Position numbers and translations under genes: made by a program. Positions 1 through 8,080 of a DNA stretch of 17,915 nucleotides are shown in pieces. Under the pieces are notes generated by a model that saw nothing but the letters and a program-made list of their open reading frames with translations, was not told where the DNA came from and made no database searches. The DNA is from CAZWBR01 sp964404205. GTDB taxonomy: Bacteria > Bacteroidota > Bacteroidia > Bacteroidales > Prolixibacteraceae. Position 1 is the first letter of the stretch. Each line of letters opens with the position of its first letter. The stretch spans positions 1 through 17,915 of the forward strand of contig CAYOJD010000071.1 in the NCBI GenBank assembly GCA_964404205.1, read 5' to 3'.

Positions 1-403
1 ATTTTTCGGGGGTTGAGAATGGTGTTAAATAACAAGAAATTAATAGTATGAAAAACTATTTATAAATGTAAATAAAAGTTAAATTTTTTTCGGATAATGT
101 ATTTTATTTAAGTATTTGTAAATAAATAATTTAATCTATTTTAATCTAAGTTTTGATTATTTTTCGGCTTATTCTTATGGTTGTTTTTGTTAAAAGTTTG
201 TTAAATTTGTTGTCGTGTGATGTGAACACTAACTACCAATATTTATGAAATGTATGCATGTATTACCCTCTTTTAACTTTCAAAGGCCATTTGAAGGTAG
301 ACGAGGATGTTTTTTAGAAGGCCAAACAAACGATAACAACCAAGGATTTTTTTAAAAAATCGATACGCTTCCAATTAATTTTATTTACTAATCTTAAGTT
401 TAT
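1..403. other. AT-rich intergenic leader upstream of susC-like gene
   Basis: There is no convincing gene in this stretch. It is very AT-rich and contains the probable susC promoter near 181-209, leaving a 5' untranslated leader of about 195 bases. The motif TTTTTCGG occurs three times on the plus strand (CGG at 7-9, 91-93 and 165-167), and TTTAATCTA occurs twice 10 bp apart (130-138 and 140-148). Either could be protein-binding sites, but this is inference from repetition alone. The upstream neighbour lies outside the window. Confidence 0.6.
181..209 (+). promoter_or_regulatory. Probable Bacteroidota-type promoter for the susC/susD operon
   Basis: TAAATTTG at 202-209 is an exact match to the Bacteroidota -7 element TAnnTTTG. 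A TTG at 181-183 lies 18 bases upstream, in the position expected for the -33 element. Transcription would begin near 216, about 195 bases before the ATG at 410. The assignment rests only on motif match and spacing; other AT-rich starts in the leader are possible. Confidence 0.45.
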
Positions 404-409
404 GTGTCT

Positions 410-3400
410 ATGAAAAGAAGTAATCTGAATTGTGTACCGCAAGTAAAATGGACAAAAAGGCTTTTGTCTGTTGTACTTTCGATGGTACTACTTGTTGGAG
501 TGGCTTTTGCTCAGCAGAAGTCGATTAGTGGTAAGGTTACTGACGAATCAGGTTCGCCTGTTCCGGGAGTAACGGTAATGGTTGTTGGTACTACTACCGG
601 AACCGTTACTGACCTTGATGGTAAGTACACCTTAGCAGTGGCAGCTGACGCTCAAACCCTGCATTTTTCCTACATTGGTATGTTGCCGCAGGATATAGCC
701 ATTGCAGGCAAATCGACTGTTGATGCTGTAATGAAAGCTGATGTGGTAGGTGTAGGCGAAGTTGTAGTAGTTGGTTACGGTACCCGTATCAAAGAAGAGT
801 TAACCGGTGCTATCTCGACCGTTTCTACAGAACAATTGAAGACATCGACTGCACCCAGTGTCATGAGCCGTATTCAGGGTCAGGTTTCGGGTGTAACCGT
901 AACTTCTGCCAACCGTCCTGGCGGTGATGCTACGATTCGTATACGTGGTGTCGGTACAACCGGTGAATCATCTCCGTTGTATGTGATTGACGGTGTTCCT
1001 TCGGGCCCGGGTAATAACTTGAACCCAAATGATATCGAGTCGATTTCGATTTTGAAGGATGCTTCTTCAGCAGCTATTTATGGTACACGTGGTGCCAACG
1101 GTGTTGTGATTATCACAACCAAACGTGGTAAACTGAATCAGGCTCCAAGTGTAAACTTTACAGTTCGCGGCGGTATCAAGCAGGCTTCCAATAAATATGA
1201 TTTGCTCAATACTCAGGAATATGCTGATGCTATCTGGTTGTCATACCGGAATAAAGGTGAAGCTCCCAACCACCAACAATATGGTACAGGGGCGACTCCA
1301 AGAATTCCGGATTACATTAAACCTGCCGGAGCAATGCAAGGTGACCCAACTGTCGACCCTTCATTGTATAAGTATCCAGATTATCAGATTTACAAAGCCA
1401 ACAAACAAGGTACTGACTGGTATGATGAAATCTATCGCAATGCCGTTGTACAGGAATACGACCTTAACGTAAGTGGTGGTGGACAAAATGCAACCTATTC
1501 TTTCTCTGGTAACTATACAGACGAACAAGGTATTTTGGATTATACCGATTTCAAACGTTACACTTTCCGTGTAAACGCTGATGCCAAATTCAATAAATGG
1601 TTTAAAGCAGGTGAATCACTTCAGGTGGTTTATATCGATGAAAAAGGTAACCTTGGCGATAATGGTGAAGGTACCCCTATTTCACATGCTTATCGTGCAC
1701 AGCCGATTATACCGGTTTACGACATTATGGGCAACTTTGCCGGTTCGAGTGCCAAGGAAATGGGTAATGCTGAAAACCCGGTGGCTCTGTTGTATCGTGG
1801 CCGTAACAACAATGGGAAATGGGCCCGCGTACTGGGCAATATTTATGGCGAAGCTACCTTAATGGAAGGTTTGGTTGCCAAATCATTGCTGGGTTTCAAC
1901 TGGGGACAGTGGAACTATAAAGGTTACACGATTCCGAATTTCGAACACTCCGAGCCGAACAAGGTGAACGGGATGAGCGCCGATTCGAATTACCGTTTGA
2001 CCTGGAACTGGTCTAATACATTGTCATATAACAAAACTTTTGCTGAGATTCATAAAATCAGTGCAGTTGTCGGAACTGAAGCTATTGAAGAAAAATATCA
2101 ATGGATGAGCGCCAGCCGCAGCCAGTATTTCTCGGAAGATCCGGATTACATGCAGTTGAATTCCGGTGAAATTAACAAAGACAATAGTGGTAATGCCGAA
2201 GAGTGGTCGTTGTTCTCTGTTTTCGGTCGTGTTAACTACGACTTGATGAACAAGTACTTCCTCGAAGCCACTGTACGTCGCGATGGTTCATCACGCTTTA
2301 GTAAAGCGAATCGTTTTGGTACATTCCCTGCTGCTTCTGCTGCATGGGCGATTTCGGAAGAAAACTTTATGGCCGGAACCAAAAACTGGCTGGATTTTCT
2401 GAAACTGAGAGCAGGTTGGGGTAAATCGGGTAACGACCAGATTGGGTTGTATAACTCCTATACTACTTTCGAAGCCAATAAATATACTGCATCGTATGCC
2501 ATTGATGGTTCAAACACATCGGCTATTACCGGTTTCCGTCCTTCGCGTTTGGGTAATACCGATGTATCATGGGAAGCAACCCGAACTTTCGACGTAGGTT
2601 TCGATGCCAATATGTTTGGTCGTAAACTGAATGTTACTTTCGATGTTTGGAACCGTAAAACTTCAGACATGTTGTTTGAGGAACCCATCCCGAACGTATC
2701 GGGTGTTGTGGCTGTGCCCGCTATCAATGTTGGCGAGATGTTGAATAAAGGTTATGATATTGAAGTAAGTTACAATAATACTTTGTTTGGTGGCGAGTTG
2801 AAATACAATATCGCTGCTACATTCTCTCATTATAAGAATGAGATTCTCAGACTCTCACGAGATGAAAACCGAGTCATTAATGCAGGCGAACTTCGTCAGA
2901 TGGTTTACACTCGATTTACTAAAGGCTCCTCATTTCCTGAATTTTATGGATATATTGTAGATGGTATTTTCCAGACTCAGGCTGAAGCCGACGCCCATGC
3001 CGATTTTGGTTCGTACAATAAACCGGGCCACTTTAAATTCCGCGATATTGCTGGTGGTGCTGACGGAGGCCCTGATGGCGAAATTACGGCTGATGACCGC
3101 ACCTTTATTGGTAGCCCGCATCCCGATTTCACCGCAGGTTTGAATATTGACCTTACCTACAAGAATTTCGATTTGAACATGTTCTTCTACGGAAGTTATG
3201 GCAATAAACTGGTCAACCACGTATCGCGTTGGATTGATTATGGAATGTTCAATGGCGGTTTGAGCAAAAAAGCGTTGTACGAATCATGGGGTAGCCCATA
3301 TCTGAGCAGCAATGCCGATGCTACATTGCCAATGCTTGATTTCAACGATATTTCACAATACCCGTCAACGGCATTTGTTGAAGATGCCTCGTTCTTGAGA

Positions 3401-3622
3401 TTGAAGAACCTACGTTTAGGTTATACCGTTCCTCAAACCATTCTGAACAAAGCTCAGATTAAGAGTTTGCGTTTTTATGTTCAAGCGACCAACCTTTTCA
3501 CGATTACCAAATATAGCGGCCTCGATCCTGAATTGAATTCATCAGGTAGCTCTATGGGTCTTGACCAGGGTGCATGGCCAACTGCACGTTCGTATACATT
3601 TGGCGTGATGCTTGGATTATAA
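410..3622 (+). CDS. SusC/RagA-family TonB-linked outer-membrane transporter
   Basis: Outer-membrane TonB-dependent transporter that imports oligosaccharides, peptides or similar nutrients together with its SusD partner; the substrate cannot be read from the sequence. From the ATG at 410 it is 1070 residues, usual for SusC proteins. A long basic N-region is followed by a hydrophobic stretch and a likely signal-peptidase site after VAFA (about residue 34). A carboxypeptidase-regulatory-like beta domain covers about 37-110. The SusC signature EVVVVGYGT (117-125) opens the plug domain, which ends with the conserved DASSAAIYGTRGANG segment (217-231). The remainder is the 22-stranded barrel, ending YTFGVMLGL. 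An in-frame GTG at 404 gives two extra residues, but the ATG is the more likely start. The susD gene follows after 36 bp. Family assignment is secure; substrate is unknown. Confidence 0.96.
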   Translation: MKRSNLNCVPQVKWTKRLLSVVLSMVLLVGVAFAQQKSISGKVTDESGSPVPGVTVMVVGTTTGTVTDLDGKYTLAVAADAQTLHFSYIGMLPQDIAIAGKSTVDAVMKADVVGVGEVVVVGYGTRIKEELTGAISTVSTEQLKTSTAPSVMSRIQGQVSGVTVTSANRPGGDATIRIRGVGTTGESSPLYVIDGVPSGPGNNLNPNDIESISILKDASSAAIYGTRGANGVVIITTKRGKLNQAPSVNFTVRGGIKQASNKYDLLNTQEYADAIWLSYRNKGEAPNHQQYGTGATPRIPDYIKPAGAMQGDPTVDPSLYKYPDYQIYKANKQGTDWYDEIYRNAVVQEYDLNVSGGGQNATYSFSGNYTDEQGILDYTDFKRYTFRVNADAKFNKWFKAGESLQVVYIDEKGNLGDNGEGTPISHAYRAQPIIPVYDIMGNFAGSSAKEMGNAENPVALLYRGRNNNGKWARVLGNIYGEATLMEGLVAKSLLGFNWGQWNYKGYTIPNFEHSEPNKVNGMSADSNYRLTWNWSNTLSYNKTFAEIHKISAVVGTEAIEEKYQWMSASRSQYFSEDPDYMQLNSGEINKDNSGNAEEWSLFSVFGRVNYDLMNKYFLEATVRRDGSSRFSKANRFGTFPAASAAWAISEENFMAGTKNWLDFLKLRAGWGKSGNDQIGLYNSYTTFEANKYTASYAIDGSNTSAITGFRPSRLGNTDVSWEATRTFDVGFDANMFGRKLNVTFDVWNRKTSDMLFEEPIPNVSGVVAVPAINVGEMLNKGYDIEVSYNNTLFGGELKYNIAATFSHYKNEILRLSRDENRVINAGELRQMVYTRFTKGSSFPEFYGYIVDGIFQTQAEADAHADFGSYNKPGHFKFRDIAGGADGGPDGEITADDRTFIGSPHPDFTAGLNIDLTYKNFDLNMFFYGSYGNKLVNHVSRWIDYGMFNGGLSKKALYESWGSPYLSSNADATLPMLDFNDISQYPSTAFVEDASFLRLKNLRLGYTVPQTILNKAQIKSLRFYVQATNLFTITKYSGLDPELNSSGSSMGLDQGAWPTARSYTFGVMLGL

Positions 3623-3624
3623 TG

Positions 3625-3641
3625 AATTAACATTGTTAATT
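3625..3641 (+). repeat. Small perfect inverted repeat between susC and susD
   Basis: AATTAAC and GTTAATT (7 bp each, 3-base loop ATT) form a perfect palindrome immediately after the susC stop at 3620-3622 and 18 bases before the susD start. It is all but GC-free and lacks a T-tract, so it is unlikely to terminate transcription. It could be an RNA-processing or 3'-stability element that sets the susC:susD ratio, which is inference. Confidence 0.4.
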
Positions 3642-3658
3642 GAAACAGTTGAACAATT

Positions 3659-5464
3659 ATGAAAAAGTTATCTATAATTTTGGTCTCGTTGCTGATGGTA
3701 CTCAACTTTTCGTGTTCAGAAGAGTTTCTGACGAAAGCTCCGCTGGGTTCCACATCAGAAAATGTTTTCTATAGCGCTAAAGGTATCGATGCCTTGTTGA
3801 CCGGAACCTATTCTATGGTTCGCGGTAGTGCACTTTGGGATGTTTCGTGGGGTGCTTCCATTCAAAACTGGACCTATGGTTCTGTCGCTTCTGACGATGC
3901 GTACAAAGGTTCGGAAGTGGGTGACCAGACACCGGTAAACGATATTGAACGTTGGGAAGTACAGCCTACGAACGGTTATATTGCCGACAAATGGAGACTT
4001 TGTTTGGGTATGGGGGTTTTCCGTGCCAATAAAGTGTTGAATGTTATCAAGCAGAGCGAAGCCGACGGTACAATTACATCCGCTCAGGCTACACAATATG
4101 CAGCTGAAGCACGTTTCCTGAGAGCGCTTTTCTATTTTGAAGCCCGTTTGGTATTTGGCGATTATCTTCCTATTTTAAGTGAAGATATTGCTGATCCGGC
4201 AACCGTTTCCAATAAAAATGCCGACGGTGCAGTTTTAGCTTTCATTATGGAGGATCTGAAATATGCATGGGATAACCTTCCGCCAGACCGTGACGGTGCC
4301 AATGTTGGCCGTCCAACCAAGTATGCTGCTATGGCTCTCGGAGCCCGTGCTTATCTGCAGGATTTAAAATATGCTGAAGCAAAACCATTGCTCGATGGGA
4401 TTATCAGCAGCGGAAAGTATAGCTTGATGCCTAAATTTATCCAAAATTTTGAGATTGAAACCAACAACAATGATGAGTCAATCTTCGAAATTCAGGCCAA
4501 CGTTAATGATATCAACGAATCGTTGAACGCTGAAATGGGTATCGGTTTGAACTGGCCACATAGTGGTGATATCGGTATGTGCTGTGGTTTCCACCAGCCT
4601 TCGCAGAACCTGGTCAATGCATATAAAGTTGATGCAAATGGTCTTCCAATGTTCGATACATTCAACAATACAGACCTTGCCAACGACCAGACTAAAAGTT
4701 CTGCCGAAGATTTTGTTCCGGCAACTGATCCTGTTGACCCACGCCTTGATTTCACGGTTAGCCGTCGTGGTATCCCTTACAAAGACTGGGGTATCAACCG
4801 TGGTGCAGACTGGATTCGTAAGCCAACTGAAGGTGGACCATATCTTCCATGTCCAAAACCATTCTTTAAAAAGGCTGAGCGTTATTCTCTTTCAACGACT
4901 ACCGGCTGGCAGACTGGTATCAATGCGAACAACTATCGTTACATCCGCTATGCTCACATTCTGTTGTGGAGAGCTGAAGTAGCTGCCTTCGAAGGTGATG
5001 TTGCAACTGCATTGAGTTTGGTAAACCAGATTCGTACGCGTGCAGCTGCCGATAAAGTGATGGGTAAGGTTAAGTTGACTAAACTGCCAGCTTCTGTTTA
5101 TCCATGGGGAGCTCCAGGTGATGTCGATTTCACTATGCCGGCTGCCAACTATATGATTGGTAACTACACAGCTTTTGCAAACAAAGAAGAAGCGATGAAA
5201 GCAGTACAGTGGGAACAAAGGCTCGAGTTTGCCACTGAAGGTATGCGTTTCTTTGACCTCCGTCGTTGGGACAATCTTCCTAACAAAATTGGTGGAAAGA
5301 GTATGGCTGATATTTTGAATGACTTTGCTGCTAAAGATTTGCGTATTCGTACATCCTTCATGCAAGGTGCTACTTTTGGCCCTGAAGATAAATTCTGGCC
5401 CATTCCGCAAGGTCAGCTTGACCTGCAACCCGGTGTCCTTGAACAACGTCCGGAACACCAATAA
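3659..5464 (+). CDS. SusD/RagB-family surface nutrient-binding lipoprotein
   Basis: Surface lipoprotein that caps the SusC barrel and captures substrate for import. At 601 residues it is within the SusD range. The N-terminus is a lipoprotein signal with lipobox LNFSC, the lipidated residue being Cys19. The following SEE resembles the acidic export signal that sends Bacteroidota lipoproteins to the cell surface. The N-terminal SusD-like half is rich in helical TPR-like segments (about 90-290). The C-terminal RagB/SusD domain contains the family's hallmark RLEFATEGMRFFDLRRW (521-537). It is cotranscribed with the transporter 36 bp upstream, and an intrinsic terminator follows 21 bases after the stop. 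No enzyme gene follows, so the locus gives no clue to its ligand. Confidence 0.96.
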   Translation: MKKLSIILVSLLMVLNFSCSEEFLTKAPLGSTSENVFYSAKGIDALLTGTYSMVRGSALWDVSWGASIQNWTYGSVASDDAYKGSEVGDQTPVNDIERWEVQPTNGYIADKWRLCLGMGVFRANKVLNVIKQSEADGTITSAQATQYAAEARFLRALFYFEARLVFGDYLPILSEDIADPATVSNKNADGAVLAFIMEDLKYAWDNLPPDRDGANVGRPTKYAAMALGARAYLQDLKYAEAKPLLDGIISSGKYSLMPKFIQNFEIETNNNDESIFEIQANVNDINESLNAEMGIGLNWPHSGDIGMCCGFHQPSQNLVNAYKVDANGLPMFDTFNNTDLANDQTKSSAEDFVPATDPVDPRLDFTVSRRGIPYKDWGINRGADWIRKPTEGGPYLPCPKPFFKKAERYSLSTTTGWQTGINANNYRYIRYAHILLWRAEVAAFEGDVATALSLVNQIRTRAAADKVMGKVKLTKLPASVYPWGAPGDVDFTMPAANYMIGNYTAFANKEEAMKAVQWEQRLEFATEGMRFFDLRRWDNLPNKIGGKSMADILNDFAAKDLRIRTSFMQGATFGPEDKFWPIPQGQLDLQPGVLEQRPEHQ

Positions 5465-5485
5465 AAGGTTGATATTAAAAATATG

Positions 5486-5519
5486 GAAGCTGCCCCATTT
5501 GGAGCAGCTTCTTTTTTTT
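5486..5519 (+). terminator. Intrinsic terminator of the susC/susD operon
   Basis: GAAGCTGC (5486-5493) pairs perfectly with GCAGCTTC (5504-5511). Two further C-G pairs follow a single mismatch, leaving the loop ATTT, and eight T residues lie at 5512-5519. An A-rich stretch precedes the stem, so it may also work weakly for the convergent polyphosphate-kinase gene ending at 5557. Confidence 0.92.
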
Positions 5520-5556
5520 GCGGATTGACGAATGGACAGTGTGTGAATATAATGAT

Positions 5557-6438
5557 TTAATCTTCCTCGGCCAGCAGCAAATCTTTCGCTTTTTGCAGGT
5601 CGGCTTTTTGTTGCTCGCCCACAACAGGAAAATGAAGATGAAGTGATTTCAATTCCTCTACGATAATATTGCATACGGCCAGTTGCATAAACCATTTTCG
5701 GTCGGCCGGAATGATATACCAGGGCGCAAAATCAGTAGAAGTATGCCGTAGCATTTCATTGTAAGCCAGCTGGTAGTCGTTCCAGTATTTGCGTTCTTTA
5801 ATGTCGTTGATTGAGAATTTCCAGTTCTTTTCCTGCGAATCGATTCGTTTCAGGAAACGCTCTTTCTGTTCTGCTTTCGATACATTTAAAAAGAACTTCA
5901 GGATACGTGTCCCGTTATGGTAAAGGTGTTTTTCGAAGTGGTTGATATCGTCGTAACGTTGCTGCCAAAAAAGATTATCCGGTTTCCCGGATGGAAAGCT
6001 CACGGGCAGTTTTTGGCTGCCAAGCCATTCAGTATGAACCCTTACCACCAGTACTTCTTCGTAATAGGAGCGATTGAAAATCCCAATATCACCTTTGGCC
6101 GGTGTCTCTTTCATACAGCGCCAGAGAAAGTTGTGATCCAACTCTTCGGTCGAAGGTGATTTAAAACTGGTAACACTGCATCCCTGAGGGTTAATGCCCG
6201 ACATTACATGTTTGATGGTGCTGTCTTTTCCGGCGGCATCCATAGCCTGAAAAATAACAAGCAGACTGTACTGATCTTGGGCATAAAGCTTCTCCTGCAA
6301 ATCGGCCAGTTGTTTAACCCCTTTTTCGAGATCGTCTTTCGCATCGTCGGGGTCGTTGTACCCTTTGAGAAAATCTGTTTTAAAGTTGCTTAGGTTGCCA
6401 CTTCCGGTGGTTGGAAATTGAAACGCAGAAAAGTCCAT
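5557..6438 (-). CDS. PPK2-family polyphosphate kinase (class III-like, PPK2-related type)
   Basis: Cytoplasmic kinase that transfers phosphate between inorganic polyphosphate and nucleotides. Family members of this subtype phosphorylate AMP and ADP at the expense of polyphosphate. The 293-residue protein has no signal peptide. It shows the PPK2 Walker A segment QAMDAAGKDS (64-73), the Walker B/lid region IFNRSYYEEVLVVRVH (120-135), where many class I enzymes have DRSWYNRA, and the conserved WYIIPADRKWF (240-250). The length and the NRSYYEE version of the motif point to the polyP:AMP/ADP subgroup; this subclass call is inference. It stands alone, convergent to susD and divergent from mnmE with 163 bp between starts. 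No clear -7 element was found upstream. Its role is probably energy or nucleotide homeostasis in starvation. Confidence 0.92.
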   Translation of the reverse strand: MDFSAFQFPTTGSGNLSNFKTDFLKGYNDPDDAKDDLEKGVKQLADLQEKLYAQDQYSLLVIFQAMDAAGKDSTIKHVMSGINPQGCSVTSFKSPSTEELDHNFLWRCMKETPAKGDIGIFNRSYYEEVLVVRVHTEWLGSQKLPVSFPSGKPDNLFWQQRYDDINHFEKHLYHNGTRILKFFLNVSKAEQKERFLKRIDSQEKNWKFSINDIKERKYWNDYQLAYNEMLRHTSTDFAPWYIIPADRKWFMQLAVCNIIVEELKSLHLHFPVVGEQQKADLQKAKDLLLAEED

Positions 6439-6574
6439 ATTGGTTGTTTTAAAATTTTATCACAAGTTAAACAATTCCTTTTTTTGTTCCTACATCTGCG
6501 ATAGTGTAAACCCGTTTGCAGAAATTGTTTGTCCTAAAATAAAATATAAGGTGGTCACACTTCGTATCATTCCC

Positions 6575-6582
6575 TATCTTTG
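6575..6582 (+). promoter_or_regulatory. -7 promoter element of mnmE
   Basis: TATCTTTG is an exact match to TAnnTTTG and lies 19 bases before the mnmE ATG at 6602, predicting a leader of about 13 bases. No good TTTG -33 element is seen at the usual spacing. The position independently supports the internal ATG as the start, because a translation start at 6440 would lie upstream of the transcript. Confidence 0.55.
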
Positions 6583-6601
6583 TATTTTCAAAACAGTTGT
6601 T

Positions 6602-7996
6602 ATGATTGATCAATCAACGATTTGCGCCATTTCTACAGCACCCGGTACTGGTGGAATTGCGGTTATCCGCCTTTCGGGACGCGATTCCTTTCCGTTGGCC
6701 GATAAAATATATCAATCGCCTGCAAGTGGTAAAACGCTTTTGGCCCAGGCAGCCAACACGCTCCATTTTGGTGCTGTTTATAATGGTACAACGCTTGTTG
6801 ACGAGGTTGTCGTTTCACTTTTTCGAGCTCCGCATTCGTTTACCGGAGAGGATGTTGTCGAAATATCCTGTCATGGATCGACTTACATTCAGCAGCAGAT
6901 TTTACAATTGCTCATTTCAAAAGGGGCAAGGATGGCCCTTCCGGGAGAATTTACCCAAAGAGCTTTTCTGAATGGCAAGATGGATTTGTCGCAGGCTGAA
7001 GCGGTTGCCGATTTAATTGCGTCGGGAAATGCTGCATCGCATCGTTTGGCCATGAACCAGATGAGGGGCGGTTTTTCGCAGGAGATCAATCAACTAAGGG
7101 CACAACTGCTTCACTTTACCACTCTTGTGGAACTGGAGCTCGATTTTAGTGAGGAGGATGTCGAATTTGCTGATCGTTCGGCATTGGTATCGCTCGCGTT
7201 GCGGGTCGAAGCCCTTTTGGCAAGACTGATATCATCGTTCCGTTTGGGGAATGCCATCAAAAACGGTATTCCGGTAGCCATCGTGGGCGAAACCAATGTT
7301 GGAAAATCGACATTGCTGAATGCGCTGCTCAATGAAGAAAAGGCCATCGTGAGCGATATTCATGGTACAACACGCGATATTATTGAGGATGTTGTCAATA
7401 TCGATGGAGTGGTGTTTCGCTTCTTCGACACGGCCGGTATTCGCGAAACGACTGATGTTATCGAAAATATGGGTATTGAACGTTCGTACCGGAAGCTGGA
7501 ACGTGCCGATATTGTACTGCTGGTGGTCGACATGGCTTATTCGGTTGCTCAAATTAAAAAACGCTTCGAAGAAATTGAGAAAAAAATTGAGGGTCAGAAG
7601 TTGATTGTGGTAGGCAATAAGTCGGATATCGGGAAAAGTGAAACAGTAGCGCAGTGCCATAGTTATTTTGCCGGTAAAGAAATCGATTTTATATTGATTA
7701 GCGCTAAAAGCAAGCATAATATGGAGGAATTGCTTGCATCAATGGCCAAGGCTGCCGACCTTTCGAAGCTGAACCAGAATGATGTGATTGTAACCAATTT
7801 GCGCCATTATGAAGCGCTCCATTCGGCCCATCGGGCAGTGGTAAGGGTTATTGATGGGTTACATACCGGTATTACCGGTGATTTTCTGGCTCAGGATATT
7901 CGTGAATGTCTTCATTATTTGGGTTCTATTACAGGTCAGATATCTACAGATGAAGTTCTTGGCAATATTTTTAGAAATTTTTGTATCGGAAAGTGA
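6602..7996 (+). CDS. mnmE: tRNA modification GTPase MnmE (TrmE)
   Basis: With MnmG, MnmE installs the carboxymethylaminomethyl group on wobble uridine 34 of several tRNAs, using a formyl-donating folate and GTP hydrolysis. The start at 6602 gives 464 residues, the normal family length, beginning MIDQSTICAISTAPGTGGIAVIR, cut here to its key features: the TIxAxxTxxGxGGI signature of the folate-binding N-domain. The frame is open back to 6440, but those extra 54 residues look non-coding and lie before the promoter. The G-domain carries GETNVGKS (229-236, G1), the GTTRD G2 loop, DTAG (G3) and NKSD (G4). The C-terminus is the invariant CIGK, whose Cys is catalytically important, so the gene is intact. 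It is monocistronic with a terminator just downstream. Confidence 0.98.
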   Translation: MIDQSTICAISTAPGTGGIAVIRLSGRDSFPLADKIYQSPASGKTLLAQAANTLHFGAVYNGTTLVDEVVVSLFRAPHSFTGEDVVEISCHGSTYIQQQILQLLISKGARMALPGEFTQRAFLNGKMDLSQAEAVADLIASGNAASHRLAMNQMRGGFSQEINQLRAQLLHFTTLVELELDFSEEDVEFADRSALVSLALRVEALLARLISSFRLGNAIKNGIPVAIVGETNVGKSTLLNALLNEEKAIVSDIHGTTRDIIEDVVNIDGVVFRFFDTAGIRETTDVIENMGIERSYRKLERADIVLLVVDMAYSVAQIKKRFEEIEKKIEGQKLIVVGNKSDIGKSETVAQCHSYFAGKEIDFILISAKSKHNMEELLASMAKAADLSKLNQNDVIVTNLRHYEALHSAHRAVVRVIDGLHTGITGDFLAQDIRECLHYLGSITGQISTDEVLGNIFRNFCIGK

Positions 7997-8014
7997 TTGA
8001 TGACTATTCAGCTT

Positions 8015-8069
8015 AAACAGTAAACCCTGTATCGGATGTTTCGTTCCAATGCAGGGTTTATTGTTTTTT
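8015..8069 (+). terminator. Hairpin terminator after mnmE
   Basis: TAAACCCTG (8021-8029) and CAGGGTTTA (8052-8060) form the core of a stem that can extend to 18 pairs (8015-8032 with 8049-8066, including two G-U pairs) around a 16-base loop. T residues at 8064-8069 make it an intrinsic terminator for mnmE. It sits between two convergent genes and may also help end the minus-strand unit that stops at 8081, though the T-tract on that side is poor. Confidence 0.85.
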
Positions 8070-8080
8070 GAAAGTTTAAA

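Noticed and set aside
345..361. GATTTTTTT...AAAAAATC palindrome considered as a terminator of an upstream gene
   Set aside because: It has no loop and no GC pairs in the core, so it would not form a stable RNA hairpin; it is better viewed as an A/T run.
3755..4096. Antisense open frame inside susD
   Set aside because: Shadow of the susD reading frame; low-complexity translation with no start or promoter signals.
4892..5695. Long open frame on the minus strand across the end of susD and the polyphosphate kinase
   Set aside because: Its translation has no recognisable domain, it runs through the susD terminator hairpin, and it lies antisense to susD and in another frame of the kinase; both of those genes are secure.
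6440..6601. N-terminal extension of 54 residues to MnmE from an upstream ATG
   Set aside because: The extension does not resemble MnmE, overlaps the promoter-like TATCTTTG at 6575-6582, and the protein from 6602 already has the normal length and the conserved N-terminus.
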